From Gammaproteobacteria bacterium (lineage in GTDB: Bacteria > Pseudomonadota > Gammaproteobacteria > Enterobacterales > Alteromonadaceae), in the NCBI GenBank assembly GCA_013373245.1, contig JABXID010000079.1:1-43722 (forward strand): a DNA stretch of 43,722 bases, read 5' to 3'. The notes beneath the pieces are model-generated. The model saw only the letters and a program-made list of their open reading frames with translations, was not told the origin of the DNA and did not search any database. Of the stretch, positions 10,049 to 18,992 are shown one piece after another. Made by a program: the position numbers and the translations under genes. Position 1 is the stretch's first letter, and every line of letters begins with the position of its first letter.

Positions 10049-11518
10049 TTATCCTAAACGATAGTTAGGCGCCTCTTTTGTTATTTGCACATCATGCACG
10101 TGCGACTCCCCCATACCGGCTGAAGTAACTCGAACAAACTGAGGTTTAGTGTTTAATTCATGAATTGAACCACAGCCAGTTAAGCCCATTGCACTGCGAA
10201 TACCACCAAGTTGTTGGTGAATAATATTTTCGATTGGGCCTTTGTATGCAACTCGACCTTCAATACCTTCTGGTACAAGTTTTTCTTTGTTGTCTGACTT
10301 TTGGAAGTAACGGTCTGATGAACCATCTTTTTGGTTCATAGCGCCTAAGCTACCCATGCCACGATATGATTTGTAGTAACGACCTTGGTAAAGTTCTACT
10401 TCACCTGGCGCTTCTTCAGTACCTGCTAACATAGAACCAACCATTACACAGCTGGCACCAGCAACTAATGCTTTGGCGATGTCACCTGAGAAACGAATAC
10501 CGCCATCGGCGATAACTGGAATATCTTTGCCAGCAACTGCTGCTACAGCATCTGCAATAGCCGTAATTTGTGGAACACCACAACCTGTAACGATACGTGT
10601 AGTACAAATTGAACCTGGACCGATACCAACTTTTACTGCATTTACGCCAGCTTCAACTAATGCTAAAGCACCTTCAGCCGTCGCAACGTTACCACCAACA
10701 ATTTCTAAATCAGGGTATAAAGCACGAGTGTTTGCTACACGGTCTAAAACACCTTGCGAGTGGCCGTGAGATGTATCAATCAATAACACATCAACGCCAG
10801 CTTCAACTAATGCTGCAATTCGCTCATCTGTGCCTGCACCTACACCAACAGCTGCACCTACACGTAAACGACCAAATTCATCTTTACATGCGTTTGGTTT
10901 TTCATCGGCTTTTTGGAAGTCTTTTACTGTGATCATACCGTTTAATTTAAACGCATCATCAACCACTAATATTTTTTCAACGCGATACTCATGCATTAAA
11001 CGTAAAACTTCTTCACGAGGAGCATCAGCTTTAACCGTTACTAATTTCTCTTTTGGTGTCATTACAGACGTAATGTTAGCGTTTAAGTTTGTTTCAAAAC
11101 GTAAATCTCGACCTGTCACAATGCCTTCTAAATTATTTTCAGCATCAACAACTGGGAAACCTGAATAACCGTGCTCTTGTGATAATTTTAATACATCGCC
11201 GATAGTTACGTCTTTTGTAACTGTAACAGGGTTAGAAACTATGCCTGCTTCGAATTTTTTAACTTTACGCACTTCATTGGCTTGCGCGTCGATAGACATA
11301 TTTTTGTGAATAAAACCTAAACCGCCCTCTTGCGCTAACGCAATAGCAAGTCTGCTTTCAGTGACTGTGTCCATCGCAGAGGACACCATAGGAATTTTTA
11401 ACTCGATGTTTTTTGTAAGACGAGTGTTTAAATTGGCTTCGTGTGGAAGAATCGTTGAATGACCAGGAACAAGTAGGACATCATCGAATGTTAGAGCTTC
11501 TTTAGCGATCCGCAACAT
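10049..11518 (-). CDS. guaB: Inosine-5'-monophosphate dehydrogenase
   Basis: GuaB oxidises IMP to XMP with NAD+, the committed step to guanine nucleotides. The protein has 489 residues. An N-terminal barrel segment ([15 protein letters not shown]) is followed by two CBS domains at about residues 90-205 ([28 protein letters not shown]). The barrel then resumes with the catalytic loop [11 protein letters not shown] (the Cys forms the E-XMP adduct), [16 protein letters not shown], and the mobile flap [10 protein letters not shown]. It is divergent from xseA, as in E. coli and relatives. The promoter candidate at 11572-11600 serves it. Confidence 0.98.
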   Translation of the reverse strand: MLRIAKEALTFDDVLLVPGHSTILPHEANLNTRLTKNIELKIPMVSSAMDTVTESRLAIALAQEGGLGFIHKNMSIDAQANEVRKVKKFEAGIVSNPVTVTKDVTIGDVLKLSQEHGYSGFPVVDAENNLEGIVTGRDLRFETNLNANITSVMTPKEKLVTVKADAPREEVLRLMHEYRVEKILVVDDAFKLNGMITVKDFQKADEKPNACKDEFGRLRVGAAVGVGAGTDERIAALVEAGVDVLLIDTSHGHSQGVLDRVANTRALYPDLEIVGGNVATAEGALALVEAGVNAVKVGIGPGSICTTRIVTGCGVPQITAIADAVAAVAGKDIPVIADGGIRFSGDIAKALVAGASCVMVGSMLAGTEEAPGEVELYQGRYYKSYRGMGSLGAMNQKDGSSDRYFQKSDNKEKLVPEGIEGRVAYKGPIENIIHQQLGGIRSAMGLTGCGSIHELNTKPQFVRVTSAGMGESHVHDVQITKEAPNYRLG

Positions 11519-11571
11519 GGCAATTTTTACCTTAACAGTTAAGTTATTGAGGGGGTGTATGTTGCGGCGGC

Positions 11572-11600
11572 ATTTTAATCGAAACTTGTCGTTAGGACAA
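11572..11600 (-). promoter_or_regulatory. guaB sigma-70 promoter candidate
   Basis: On the minus strand: TTGTCC (-35), a 17-bp spacer, TAAAAT (-10), then GCCGCCGC. Both hexamers are good matches at ideal spacing. The G+C-rich discriminator is the type associated with stringent (ppGpp) control, which is known for E. coli guaB. The leader to the ATG is about 45 nt. Confidence 0.7.
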
Positions 11601-11662
11601 CTGACTAATGCAAAAAAACTTGTTAAAGTTATCGTTTATTTTGTAATTCGTTGATTATTTAA

Positions 11663-13003
11663 GTGCATTCCGTTTCTTCATCGTCCAAACAACAGATTTA
11701 TCAAGTATCCGAACTCAACCAAAAAGTACGAATGTTACTGGAAGGTGAGTTCCTAAATGTTTGGATTACTGGAGAAATTTCAAACTTTGTCAAAGCAGCC
11801 AGCGGTCACTGGTACTTCTCGTTAAAAGATAAAAAAGCACAAATCAAAGGCGCCATGTTCAAAGGCAATAATCGCATGGTAAAAGCCAATATTAGCGAAG
11901 GCTCACAAGTATTAGTTCGCGGTAGGATCAGTCTTTACGAACCGAGAGGCGATTATCAGCTTATTGTTGAAATGATGGAACCTGCTGGCGAAGGTTTGTT
12001 AAAACAACAGTTTGAACAGTTAAAACAAAATCTCGCGCAAATGGGCTTGTTCGACCAAGACGTTAAACGCCCAATTCCGGTTGCGCCCAAACGGGTCGGC
12101 ATCATCACTTCGCCAACTGGTGCTGCCATTCACGATATATTGACTGTGTTAAAACGCCGGTCACCGCAAACCGAAGTTGTCATATACCCAAGTATGGTGC
12201 AAGGTGAACACGCCTCTCAAAACTTGATTTGGGCAATAAACATGGCCAATCATCGCAATGAAGTTGACGTATTAATTGTCAGCCGTGGTGGCGGTTCTTT
12301 GGAAGATTTATGGTCGTTTAATGACGAAGCGCTGGCACATACTATCTACAATTCCGCACTGCCGATTATCAGTGCCGTTGGTCATGAAGTCGATGTCAGT
12401 ATTTCTGACTTTGTTGCTGATCTGCGTGCACCAACTCCTTCGGCTGCCGCGGAAATTGTCTCTACCGATAATAGCGAATTAACCAACAAAATTACGCAAC
12501 TATATTCGCGTTTACTGATGGCTTACGCCAACGAACATAAAAACCGAAAAGCATTAGTAACTAAACTCAGTAAAAATGTTGGACTTTTGCATCCAAGTTA
12601 CAAAATTCAATTAGCTCAACAGCAAACCGACGAATTGCAGTTTAAGCTGAACCAACTGATTCATAAAAAAATGAATGAAAGTCGTCATCGTGGCTCAGTC
12701 GCCCAAGAATTGTTACTGGCCCATTCTCCAAAACACCAACTGAATTACGCCATTGAAAAACAAAAACAACTGAGCCAATCATTAACCTATTACTTTCAAA
12801 ATCAAATGGCCAAACAACAACAGCGCTTGGCGCAACAAGCAGAAAAGCTCAATTTGGTCAGCCCTCTTGCCACACTGCAACGTGGATATGCTATCGCGAC
12901 TGACGAAAAAGGTTCTGTTATCACCTCTAAAACGCAGGCGACAAAAAACCAATCACTGAAGTTAAAAGTTTCAGACGGGGAAATAAAGGTCAAGGTGACA
13001 TAA
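11663..13003 (+). CDS. xseA: Exodeoxyribonuclease VII large subunit
   Basis: XseA is the catalytic large subunit of ExoVII, which with several XseB subunits degrades single-stranded DNA into oligonucleotides. The protein has 446 residues. An N-terminal OB-fold (about residues 10-105; LLEGEFLNVWITGEISNF, SGHWYFSLKD) is followed by the catalytic domain (KRVGIITSPTGAAIHD, DVLIVSRGGGSLEDLWSFND, PIISAVGHEVDVSISDFVADLRAPTPSAAAE). A long Gln/Lys-rich coiled coil comes next, then the C-terminal LQRGYAIATD. The start is GTG at 11663, which fits the N-terminus of relatives; no strong RBS is evident. xseB is not in this window. It ends at a strong bidirectional terminator. Confidence 0.97.
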   Translation: MHSVSSSSKQQIYQVSELNQKVRMLLEGEFLNVWITGEISNFVKAASGHWYFSLKDKKAQIKGAMFKGNNRMVKANISEGSQVLVRGRISLYEPRGDYQLIVEMMEPAGEGLLKQQFEQLKQNLAQMGLFDQDVKRPIPVAPKRVGIITSPTGAAIHDILTVLKRRSPQTEVVIYPSMVQGEHASQNLIWAINMANHRNEVDVLIVSRGGGSLEDLWSFNDEALAHTIYNSALPIISAVGHEVDVSISDFVADLRAPTPSAAAEIVSTDNSELTNKITQLYSRLLMAYANEHKNRKALVTKLSKNVGLLHPSYKIQLAQQQTDELQFKLNQLIHKKMNESRHRGSVAQELLLAHSPKHQLNYAIEKQKQLSQSLTYYFQNQMAKQQQRLAQQAEKLNLVSPLATLQRGYAIATDEKGSVITSKTQATKNQSLKLKVSDGEIKVKVT

Positions 13004-13026
13004 AAAAGCGAGATAAACTCGCTTTT
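13004..13026. terminator. Bidirectional intrinsic terminator between xseA and cytochrome b561
   Basis: AAAAGCGAG/CTCGCTTTT stem (13004-13012 with 13018-13026) and loop ATAAA. A and T runs flank a 5-bp G+C-rich core, so it can stop both convergent transcripts. Confidence 0.85.
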
Positions 13027-13053
13027 CTAATTTCCAATTTGAATGTAATGATT

Positions 13054-13617
13054 TTACTCGCTGATTTGTTTGCCTTTCATTCGCAACAACGTTTGATCTT
13101 TATAAACAAAATGATGTTTTAGCGCGCCTGCAATATGCAGCACTATGGCAACGACCATCACCCAAGCTACAACCTCATGCATTTGGCTACCAACACTAGC
13201 CCACTCTTTACTCAGAGCTACGACCTTGCCTGGGTTAATCGGATCTGGGTTAGATGCAATTAATTCCACACCAAACATGTAAACACCGCGGCCACCAGCT
13301 GCACTCATTAACATGCCGGACATTGGCATTAACATTGAGCCTATCAATAATACCCAATGCACCACTTTACTTAACAATAGTTCTAAACGCTGCACTTGGC
13401 TAAGTGCTTCAGGAAAACCGTTCGCGATACGCCACAGTACCCGTGCCACAACAATGAAAAATATCAAAGCACCAAATGACTTGTGTAAACCATACAACGC
13501 AAAGGCTTTGGTGGTTTCCATATAAAATCCAACGGCGAGTAACATAATTACCGACAATGCCACAATCCAGTGGAGTGCGATTGTCACCGCAGATAATCTA
13601 AGTTTTCTGTCTTTCAT
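13054..13617 (-). CDS. Cytochrome b561 family protein
   Basis: A four-helix inner-membrane di-haem b-type cytochrome of the CybB family, which passes electrons from the quinol pool to unknown or stress-related acceptors. The protein is 187 residues from the ATG at 13617, which has AGAGGA just upstream; the track's start at 13638 adds seven doubtful residues. Candidate haem His residues lie in IALHWIVAL, LYGLHKSFGAL, VVHWVLLI and MHEVVAWVMV...VLHIAGALKHHF. The four hydrophobic segments are clear. The loop between helices 3 and 4 (LIASNPDPINPGKVVALSKEW) is periplasmic in relatives. It lies 44 bp downstream of the Hsp70-like gene on the same strand and may be co-transcribed with it. Confidence 0.9.
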   Translation of the reverse strand: MKDRKLRLSAVTIALHWIVALSVIMLLAVGFYMETTKAFALYGLHKSFGALIFFIVVARVLWRIANGFPEALSQVQRLELLLSKVVHWVLLIGSMLMPMSGMLMSAAGGRGVYMFGVELIASNPDPINPGKVVALSKEWASVGSQMHEVVAWVMVVAIVLHIAGALKHHFVYKDQTLLRMKGKQISE

Positions 13618-13661
13618 AAATTCCTCTGCTGAGTTCAAACTAGACTTTTATCTACTCTAAC

Positions 13662-15158
13662 CTAAACTTTATTTGCTTGGATACTCAAACCTTCTGAAAT
13701 CGACTTGAACGCGTCCGCCGTTACAATTGGTAAATCAGGTAACATGTCTTTTATTTCTTGTTGCACTATTGGTGATAAGCTCATACCACCTGTAATAAAT
13801 AACAACTCTGGCGTTTCACTGCTGTTTTCTAAACATTCGCGGATCAGGCTTTTTACTCGCGCCATCCAGCCCAGCATAGAACGTTTTAAATCGGCCTCGG
13901 TAAGTTCAACATTAAAGTCAGGCTCAATATATTTAAGTGGTAATACAATGTGTTGCTTATCTGACAACATTTCTTTAGCCATACGAGAAGAGTTGACTAA
14001 TCGTGCTGAGAGTTTTTCTTCTTGTACTATTAACAGTTTTTCTAACTTTTCAGGCTCTTTCGCCACCGACATGGTTTGTGCGATTTCCAAACCAATGTCA
14101 TCTGAGAAGAAGTTATTTAATCGAGGAATGTCATCAACAGCCACCATGTCATTAAAATAACTTGGCGGAATAGGAATGCCACTGGTTTGTTCTGTACCTA
14201 AGCCCATGGCCGGTGCAATGGATTTAATAATTAAGTTTTTATCACACTCCATGCCACCTAAACGTGTGCCGGTGACTGACAAAACGTCTTGCTGGCGATC
14301 GTAATCCGCTTGTTTTTCACCGCCCAATTTAATGACGCAGATATCCGTTGTACCACCACCGATATCAACAACCAATGCCGTTTTTTCTTCTTTAAGCTCT
14401 TGCTCTATTCGGTATGCAGCCGCAATCGGCTCTTCTAAAAACTCTACTTTTTCAAAGCCCGCTTTTTTAGCTGCTGCGGTCATAATGGTAATGGCTTGTT
14501 GATTGCCTTCTTCGCCGCGCGTACCGTGATATTTTACTGGACGACCAATCACAGCGCCTTGCACTTTTTTACCAAGTTGGTTCTCGGCGGACTCTTTAAA
14601 AAATGCCAATTGCTTGGCGATTAAGCCAACAAAAGCGTCTCGCTGCCCCGACAATAAGTTTGCACCCAAGAAGTTCTTAGGTGAATAGATTAAGCGGCCT
14701 TTTTCAGGTGTTTTTAAATACTGTTTAAACCCAGCTTCACCAAATAAAAACGTGCCCGTTTCTACCATTTTATAAAGTGGCAAATCATCAACTGATTGAT
14801 TTTTAAGAAGCTCATTAATAGCCCGACGTTGCAATTTTGGCGTGTTATGAAACTCAGCGCGAAGTTCATCAATCTGCTTAAGGTAACGACGCTGATCTTG
14901 CGGCGTTGTAGCTTCTTCGTATTTATCTTTGGCTTTATCGAGCTGTGCACTCACCGAGCGTTTAATTTGCTCCACTTTCTCTTGAATGACCTCAACCGGA
15001 GGCAACGGCAAATCATCTTCGTAATAGATGAACACAGACGAGCGTATTTTGAATGGCGTTTTTGAATCCTTGTCTAACTCAATATAATGATGCTGTCCGC
15101 CATCAAATAAAACTACCTCTGAGTTAGAAGTTCCGTAATCTATACCAAGTGTTACCAT
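13662..15158 (-). CDS. yegD: Hsp70-family chaperone-like protein (YegD type)
   Basis: A 498-residue actin-fold ATPase. It starts with the phosphate-1 motif GIDYGTSNSEVVLFDGG and has phosphate-2 VVDIGGGTTDICVIKLGG and an adenosine motif near LLFITGGMSLSPIV. There is an insertion rich in charged residues after residue 60 (VEQIKRSVSAQLDKAKDKYEEA), probably a coiled coil. It lacks the DnaK substrate-binding domain and lid, as E. coli YegD does (about 450 aa), so it is not DnaK. The function of YegD proteins is not established. The gene lies between an oxidoreductase and cytochrome b561 on the same strand, with short gaps (84 and 44 bp). The symbol is assigned by resemblance. Confidence 0.85.
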   Translation of the reverse strand: MVTLGIDYGTSNSEVVLFDGGQHHYIELDKDSKTPFKIRSSVFIYYEDDLPLPPVEVIQEKVEQIKRSVSAQLDKAKDKYEEATTPQDQRRYLKQIDELRAEFHNTPKLQRRAINELLKNQSVDDLPLYKMVETGTFLFGEAGFKQYLKTPEKGRLIYSPKNFLGANLLSGQRDAFVGLIAKQLAFFKESAENQLGKKVQGAVIGRPVKYHGTRGEEGNQQAITIMTAAAKKAGFEKVEFLEEPIAAAYRIEQELKEEKTALVVDIGGGTTDICVIKLGGEKQADYDRQQDVLSVTGTRLGGMECDKNLIIKSIAPAMGLGTEQTSGIPIPPSYFNDMVAVDDIPRLNNFFSDDIGLEIAQTMSVAKEPEKLEKLLIVQEEKLSARLVNSSRMAKEMLSDKQHIVLPLKYIEPDFNVELTEADLKRSMLGWMARVKSLIRECLENSSETPELLFITGGMSLSPIVQQEIKDMLPDLPIVTADAFKSISEGLSIQANKV

Positions 15159-15242
15159 TCGTTAAATATCTCATTGTTTAAGCGTTAAAAAACGGCTAGC
15201 AATTCTACCCATCTAAAAAGAAAAAACCATGAAAATTTAGGC

Positions 15243-16490
15243 TCAATTTAGGCCATTACGTTTTAAGTAACGTTTCGTTAACTTAGCTTTGCGCAATTGT
15301 TCCAACAACAAAGTCACAAATGGGGAGTCGTTAGGTTTTGGCGATTTATTTTTGCCTAAACGTCGTAATTGACGAGTCACTAAAGCCATAGTCGCAAGCC
15401 CAGCAAGTGTTTTGTCTTTCCAAGTTACGGTTTTATTTTCAACAACAAACGCCTTGTCATGTTGCCACTTATTTACCAAATCTGGTGCAAAGGCTAATGC
15501 GCTGGCAATACCAACGAGCTCAGGCCCTGAATTTACCACCTGTTCAGCGGTTGCAAACCGACGTATACCGCCTGTGGTCATCACTGGCAATTGCGTCGAT
15601 TCTGCTATTTCTTTCGCAAACTTCAAAAAGTACGCTTCGCGCTCAAGCGTCCTGCCGTCCGCGGTTTTACCCTGCATGGCCGGAGATTCATAACTACCGC
15701 CAGACAACTCAACAAAGTCTATTCCTTCCTGTTGTAACATTTTAACCACTTGTTTAGCCTCGCCAAGATCAAAGCCTCCACGCTGGAAATCCGCAGAGTT
15801 GAGTTTTACGGCAACGGTGAAGTCAGCAGATACTTGCTGTTTAATTTGCTGCACAACCGACAATAAAATACGAGCCCTATTTTCTAACGCACCGCCCCAA
15901 TCATCGTCTCTTTGATTGGTCAAAGGCGATAAAAACTGTGCGATTAAGTAACCATGTGCAGCGTGGATTTGAACACCATCAAACCCTGCTTTTTCAGCTT
16001 GCAAGGCGGTATCCACAAAACGTTGAATAACATCATTAATATCTGACTCGGTCATGGCCTTAGGTTGACCAAACAGTTTTGAGTGTTTTCCCATTTTAAG
16101 CGCCACGGAAGACGGTGAAAGCACCTTACCTTTCATATTTGCAAATACCTGTCGTCCTGGATGATTAATTTGCATCCAAACTTTACTGCCTCCGCTTTGG
16201 GCGTGACTCGCCCAAGTTTTAAAGGGTGAAAGGTCGGTATCCTTTTCTAACACCACCCCACCAGGTCTCGTCATAGCTAAACGGTCAATCATCACATTCC
16301 CTGTCAGTATTGCGCCAACACCGCCTTCGCTCCACGCTCGGTACAAGTTAAATAAATTTTGATCAGGTGCTTGATTTGCATCCCCCATCCCTTCCTCCAT
16401 CGACGCTTTAACAATACGATTTTTAACTGACTGTCCATTCGGCAAAATAAATGCAGACAAAGGCGAAGATGCTGTTGAATCTTGACTCAT
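15243..16490 (-). CDS. NADH:flavin oxidoreductase, old yellow enzyme family
   Basis: An FMN-dependent TIM-barrel reductase. The sequence shows the expected order: NRIVKASMEEGMGD (FMN phosphate region), GGVGAILTGNVMID, VWMQINHPGRQ, the active-site GFDGVQIHAAHGYLIAQFLSPLTNQRDDDWGG split over the HxxH motif, VAVKLNS, and MTTGGIRR near the end. It resembles the single-domain 2,4-dienoyl-CoA reductase/NemA-like branch without the C-terminal Fe-S/FAD domains. The substrate is unknown; such enzymes reduce activated C=C bonds. The track start at 16535 is a TTG; the ATG at 16490 (MSQDSTASSPLSAF) with AGAG upstream is more likely, giving 415 residues. It is divergent from the SBP-like gene. Confidence 0.88.
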   Translation of the reverse strand: MSQDSTASSPLSAFILPNGQSVKNRIVKASMEEGMGDANQAPDQNLFNLYRAWSEGGVGAILTGNVMIDRLAMTRPGGVVLEKDTDLSPFKTWASHAQSGGSKVWMQINHPGRQVFANMKGKVLSPSSVALKMGKHSKLFGQPKAMTESDINDVIQRFVDTALQAEKAGFDGVQIHAAHGYLIAQFLSPLTNQRDDDWGGALENRARILLSVVQQIKQQVSADFTVAVKLNSADFQRGGFDLGEAKQVVKMLQQEGIDFVELSGGSYESPAMQGKTADGRTLEREAYFLKFAKEIAESTQLPVMTTGGIRRFATAEQVVNSGPELVGIASALAFAPDLVNKWQHDKAFVVENKTVTWKDKTLAGLATMALVTRQLRRLGKNKSPKPNDSPFVTLLLEQLRKAKLTKRYLKRNGLN

Positions 16491-16678
16491 AAATAACTCT
16501 GTAAGATCACACTTTCCGACGTTTTCGAAAAACAAAAATTAGATAGGCTGTATATGTAGACAAGCTAGTTGTTTGGCAAGCCCAATATTAGAAATTAATA
16601 TCAGACCCATTGATAAACAGAGCCATATCACTTTGATTCAAAGTTCCCGATGCCTGACTTTTAATTAAAAACAAACTG

Positions 16679-16691
16679 CGTTAAGTTAACG
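16679..16691. promoter_or_regulatory. 13-bp perfect palindrome, possible operator
   Basis: CGTTAAGTTAACG is a perfect dyad about one base, 44 bp upstream of the SBP-like gene start. Its position in a divergent promoter region suggests a repressor or activator site, but short AT-rich dyads also arise by chance. Nothing else stands out in this 244-bp gap. Confidence 0.3.
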
Positions 16692-16734
16692 GCATAGGAT
16701 ATTTTTTACATTGTTATTTAGCTTTTGAGGCTCC

Positions 16735-17538
16735 ATGCGCCATACCAATCCAAATTATTTAGTAGACAAAGGATTAATCGCCATGCTCACTCTATTTTTG
16801 AGTTTTGGCGCAATTGCTCAACAAACTGACAAGCCTTTTATTGCTGATAAACAAGAAACTAACGTCATCAAAACCTGCTTAGACTACACGCCATTCACCA
16901 TAGACGATCATGGGAATAAAGAGTGGGCTGGTAGGAATATTGCGACGCTTTATCTACTCTCACAAAAGCTAAACTACCGCTTAGATATGTCCTTAAGAGC
17001 ACCATTTGTGCGTTGCATGCGTTTTTTAGAGCAAGGGGAAATTGACGTTATTGGCGGACTAATATCAACCGAAGAACGCAAACAAAAGTATGTATTAATT
17101 CCTTATTTAGACAAAGACAGCTTAGCCATATTTTACCTTAAAAACCGCAAAGCGCCATTAGACATTAATAACCTTAGACCAACCGAAACTATTGGCGTTC
17201 ACAGAGCGTTTGCCGTACCAGATGAACTAAACAAGCCACTGTTAAATCAGTCCTTAGTGCCCATTCCTTCTGTAAGCACCGGTCTATTAATGGTAACAAA
17301 AGATAGGTTAACCGGCGTATTAGCAGGCTTACGCAATGGCAAGCAAATTATAGCGGAATGGCCCGAACTGGCCGATCAATTTAACTATTTTGAGATTAAG
17401 CCGGTAGGGGATAAGTCAGTTCACTTTGCCATATCCCCCACATCCCAACTTGCGAGCAAATTAGATCTAATAAGAAAAGCGGTAGATGAAATAGCTGCCG
17501 ACCCTCAATATGCACATTTACAGCAAAGTACTAATTAA
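16735..17538 (+). CDS. Periplasmic family-3 solute-binding-like protein
   Basis: A 267-residue exported protein. A signal peptide ends near SFGAIAQ (about residue 29). The mature region resembles SBP_bac_3 proteins: NVIKTCLDYTPFTI, NIATLYLLSQKLNYRLDM, GEIDVIGGLISTEERK, PTETIGVHRAFAV, and a C-terminal LDLIRKAVDEIAADPQY. A GAGG lies just upstream of the ATG. It has no transporter genes next to it. It lies about 270 bp before a chemoreceptor that lacks a ligand domain, so it could present a ligand to a membrane partner, but that is speculation. Similar orphan SBP-like proteins are common in Alteromonadales. The ligand is unknown; the size is normal for the fold. Confidence 0.75.
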   Translation: MRHTNPNYLVDKGLIAMLTLFLSFGAIAQQTDKPFIADKQETNVIKTCLDYTPFTIDDHGNKEWAGRNIATLYLLSQKLNYRLDMSLRAPFVRCMRFLEQGEIDVIGGLISTEERKQKYVLIPYLDKDSLAIFYLKNRKAPLDINNLRPTETIGVHRAFAVPDELNKPLLNQSLVPIPSVSTGLLMVTKDRLTGVLAGLRNGKQIIAEWPELADQFNYFEIKPVGDKSVHFAISPTSQLASKLDLIRKAVDEIAADPQYAHLQQSTN

Positions 17539-17809
17539 ATTTTTAATTTTGTAAAACTGGCCAAGCATGAAACACCGATTATATAAATTTTAATAAACGT
17601 TTCAGGGAGAATCGTGCTCTTCAACGTTCTTTTTCAATAAGCTTCCGGAACAAGGAACAAACCAAAATTGTGCAACCGTCCCACAATGCACCAACTTAAA
17701 CCGTTTATTTACTTATAAATAGTTAATTTTCACCTATAATTCATACAGTTATAAGTTGGAATATTTATTGTATTGTCATACTACAAGATGGAATTTTAAT
17801 GACCGCAGT

Positions 17810-18973
17810 ATGAACAGCTTAATGTTTACCCCAGTGAATAAACTCCTCCAATTTATTGGACTTAAAGCCTATTTAAGTTTCCTATTTATCTTAATTTTGT
17901 TACCACTTCCTTTTATTGCCAACGAACTGCACCATCAAAACGTTTCTTCTAACTCACTCAACTTTTTTGTGATAAATACAATCATCATTTTCTATTTATT
18001 AAGCGGATTAATATCGGCTGTCAAAGTTAATGTAGGTGAATTTACCGCGTCGTTAGCGGTAGAAAAAGCTGAAGAATTTGATTATCGACGAGCAAAATTA
18101 GACTCAATTTTACCACTCGATGCTCTGGTTGATTTGTTAAAAACCTATCGTGAGTTAGACCGTGTTAATCATAAACACCACGATAAATTAGAAGAAGTTG
18201 CATACTCTGCAGCGCAAGTGATTGACACTGCACATGCAGTATCCGACAACGTGCAAAAACAGTCAGATGCCACCAGCTCCGCCGCTGCGGCTATTACAGA
18301 GATGACGCAAGCTTTGTCTGAAGTGAATTCACAAATCGGCGACGTACATGAGTCAAGCCAACAGGCACATCAAACATCTGCAACCGGCCGACAACGCATT
18401 CTGGAGTTAAACGCAGCATTAGACAAGGTAGTTAAAGAAGCAAAAGACACTCAAGCTGACATTGAACAATTAAAAAACCTTGCTAACACCGTGTCCAAAA
18501 CGTCTGAATCGATCCAAGGTATTGCCGATCAAACTAATCTTTTAGCGCTAAATGCATCAATAGAGGCAGCTCGCGCAGGCGAACTAGGACGTGGATTTGC
18601 TGTAGTTGCTGAGGAAGTCAGAGCCCTTGCACACCGAGCCCATGAATCCGCTGAGAGCATAGTAAAAAACGTTAACTTAGTCATTTCACAAGGCAATAAG
18701 ATCTCCACCAGCATGATCAATGTTGTCGAACAATCCGCTGGTTGTGAATCTCAAGCCAGCATAGTTGATAGTTCGTTGTCTGATATAGAGGAAGCGACCA
18801 TGCAAGTTCAGCAAAAAATGGAAGTGGTCGCGACAAGTTCGGAGCAACAGAATCAAGCTATTAACGAAATTTCAGAACATGTGGAGTTGGTGGTGCAAGG
18901 CGCTCAAGCCAATGCCAATATCGCCAAACAAACCGAAACAGTGGCAACACACTTAAAAATGTTAACACAATAG
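17810..18973 (+). CDS. Methyl-accepting chemotaxis-like protein without a periplasmic ligand domain
   Basis: Two N-terminal membrane helices ([14 protein letters not shown] and [18 protein letters not shown]) are separated by only about 17 residues, so no periplasmic sensor domain fits between them. A short linker without an obvious HAMP domain leads to a long MCP signalling coiled coil. Its hairpin tip, [21 protein letters not shown] with [15 protein letters not shown] after it, binds CheA and CheW in known receptors. The track starts at a TTG (17756); I prefer the ATG at 17810 ([13 protein letters not shown]) or 17822, because no RBS supports the TTG. From 17810 the protein is 387 aa. No pentapeptide tether for CheR is visible at the C-terminus (MLTQ). 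The NIT-like gene follows after 19 bp, probably in the same operon, and may supply the missing sensor. Confidence 0.85.
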   Translation: MNSLMFTPVNKLLQFIGLKAYLSFLFILILLPLPFIANELHHQNVSSNSLNFFVINTIIIFYLLSGLISAVKVNVGEFTASLAVEKAEEFDYRRAKLDSILPLDALVDLLKTYRELDRVNHKHHDKLEEVAYSAAQVIDTAHAVSDNVQKQSDATSSAAAAITEMTQALSEVNSQIGDVHESSQQAHQTSATGRQRILELNAALDKVVKEAKDTQADIEQLKNLANTVSKTSESIQGIADQTNLLALNASIEAARAGELGRGFAVVAEEVRALAHRAHESAESIVKNVNLVISQGNKISTSMINVVEQSAGCESQASIVDSSLSDIEEATMQVQQKMEVVATSSEQQNQAINEISEHVELVVQGAQANANIAKQTETVATHLKMLTQ

Positions 18974-18992
18974 ACAAAGCAGGTAGTTAAAA

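Noticed and set aside
10473-11168. Three overlapping plus-strand ORFs over guaB
   Set aside because: Shadows of the guaB frame; the translations are low-complexity and have no RBS or family motif.
15407-15745. 112-aa plus-strand ORF over the oxidoreductase gene
   Set aside because: Antisense shadow; the minus-strand frame has clear old-yellow-enzyme motifs.
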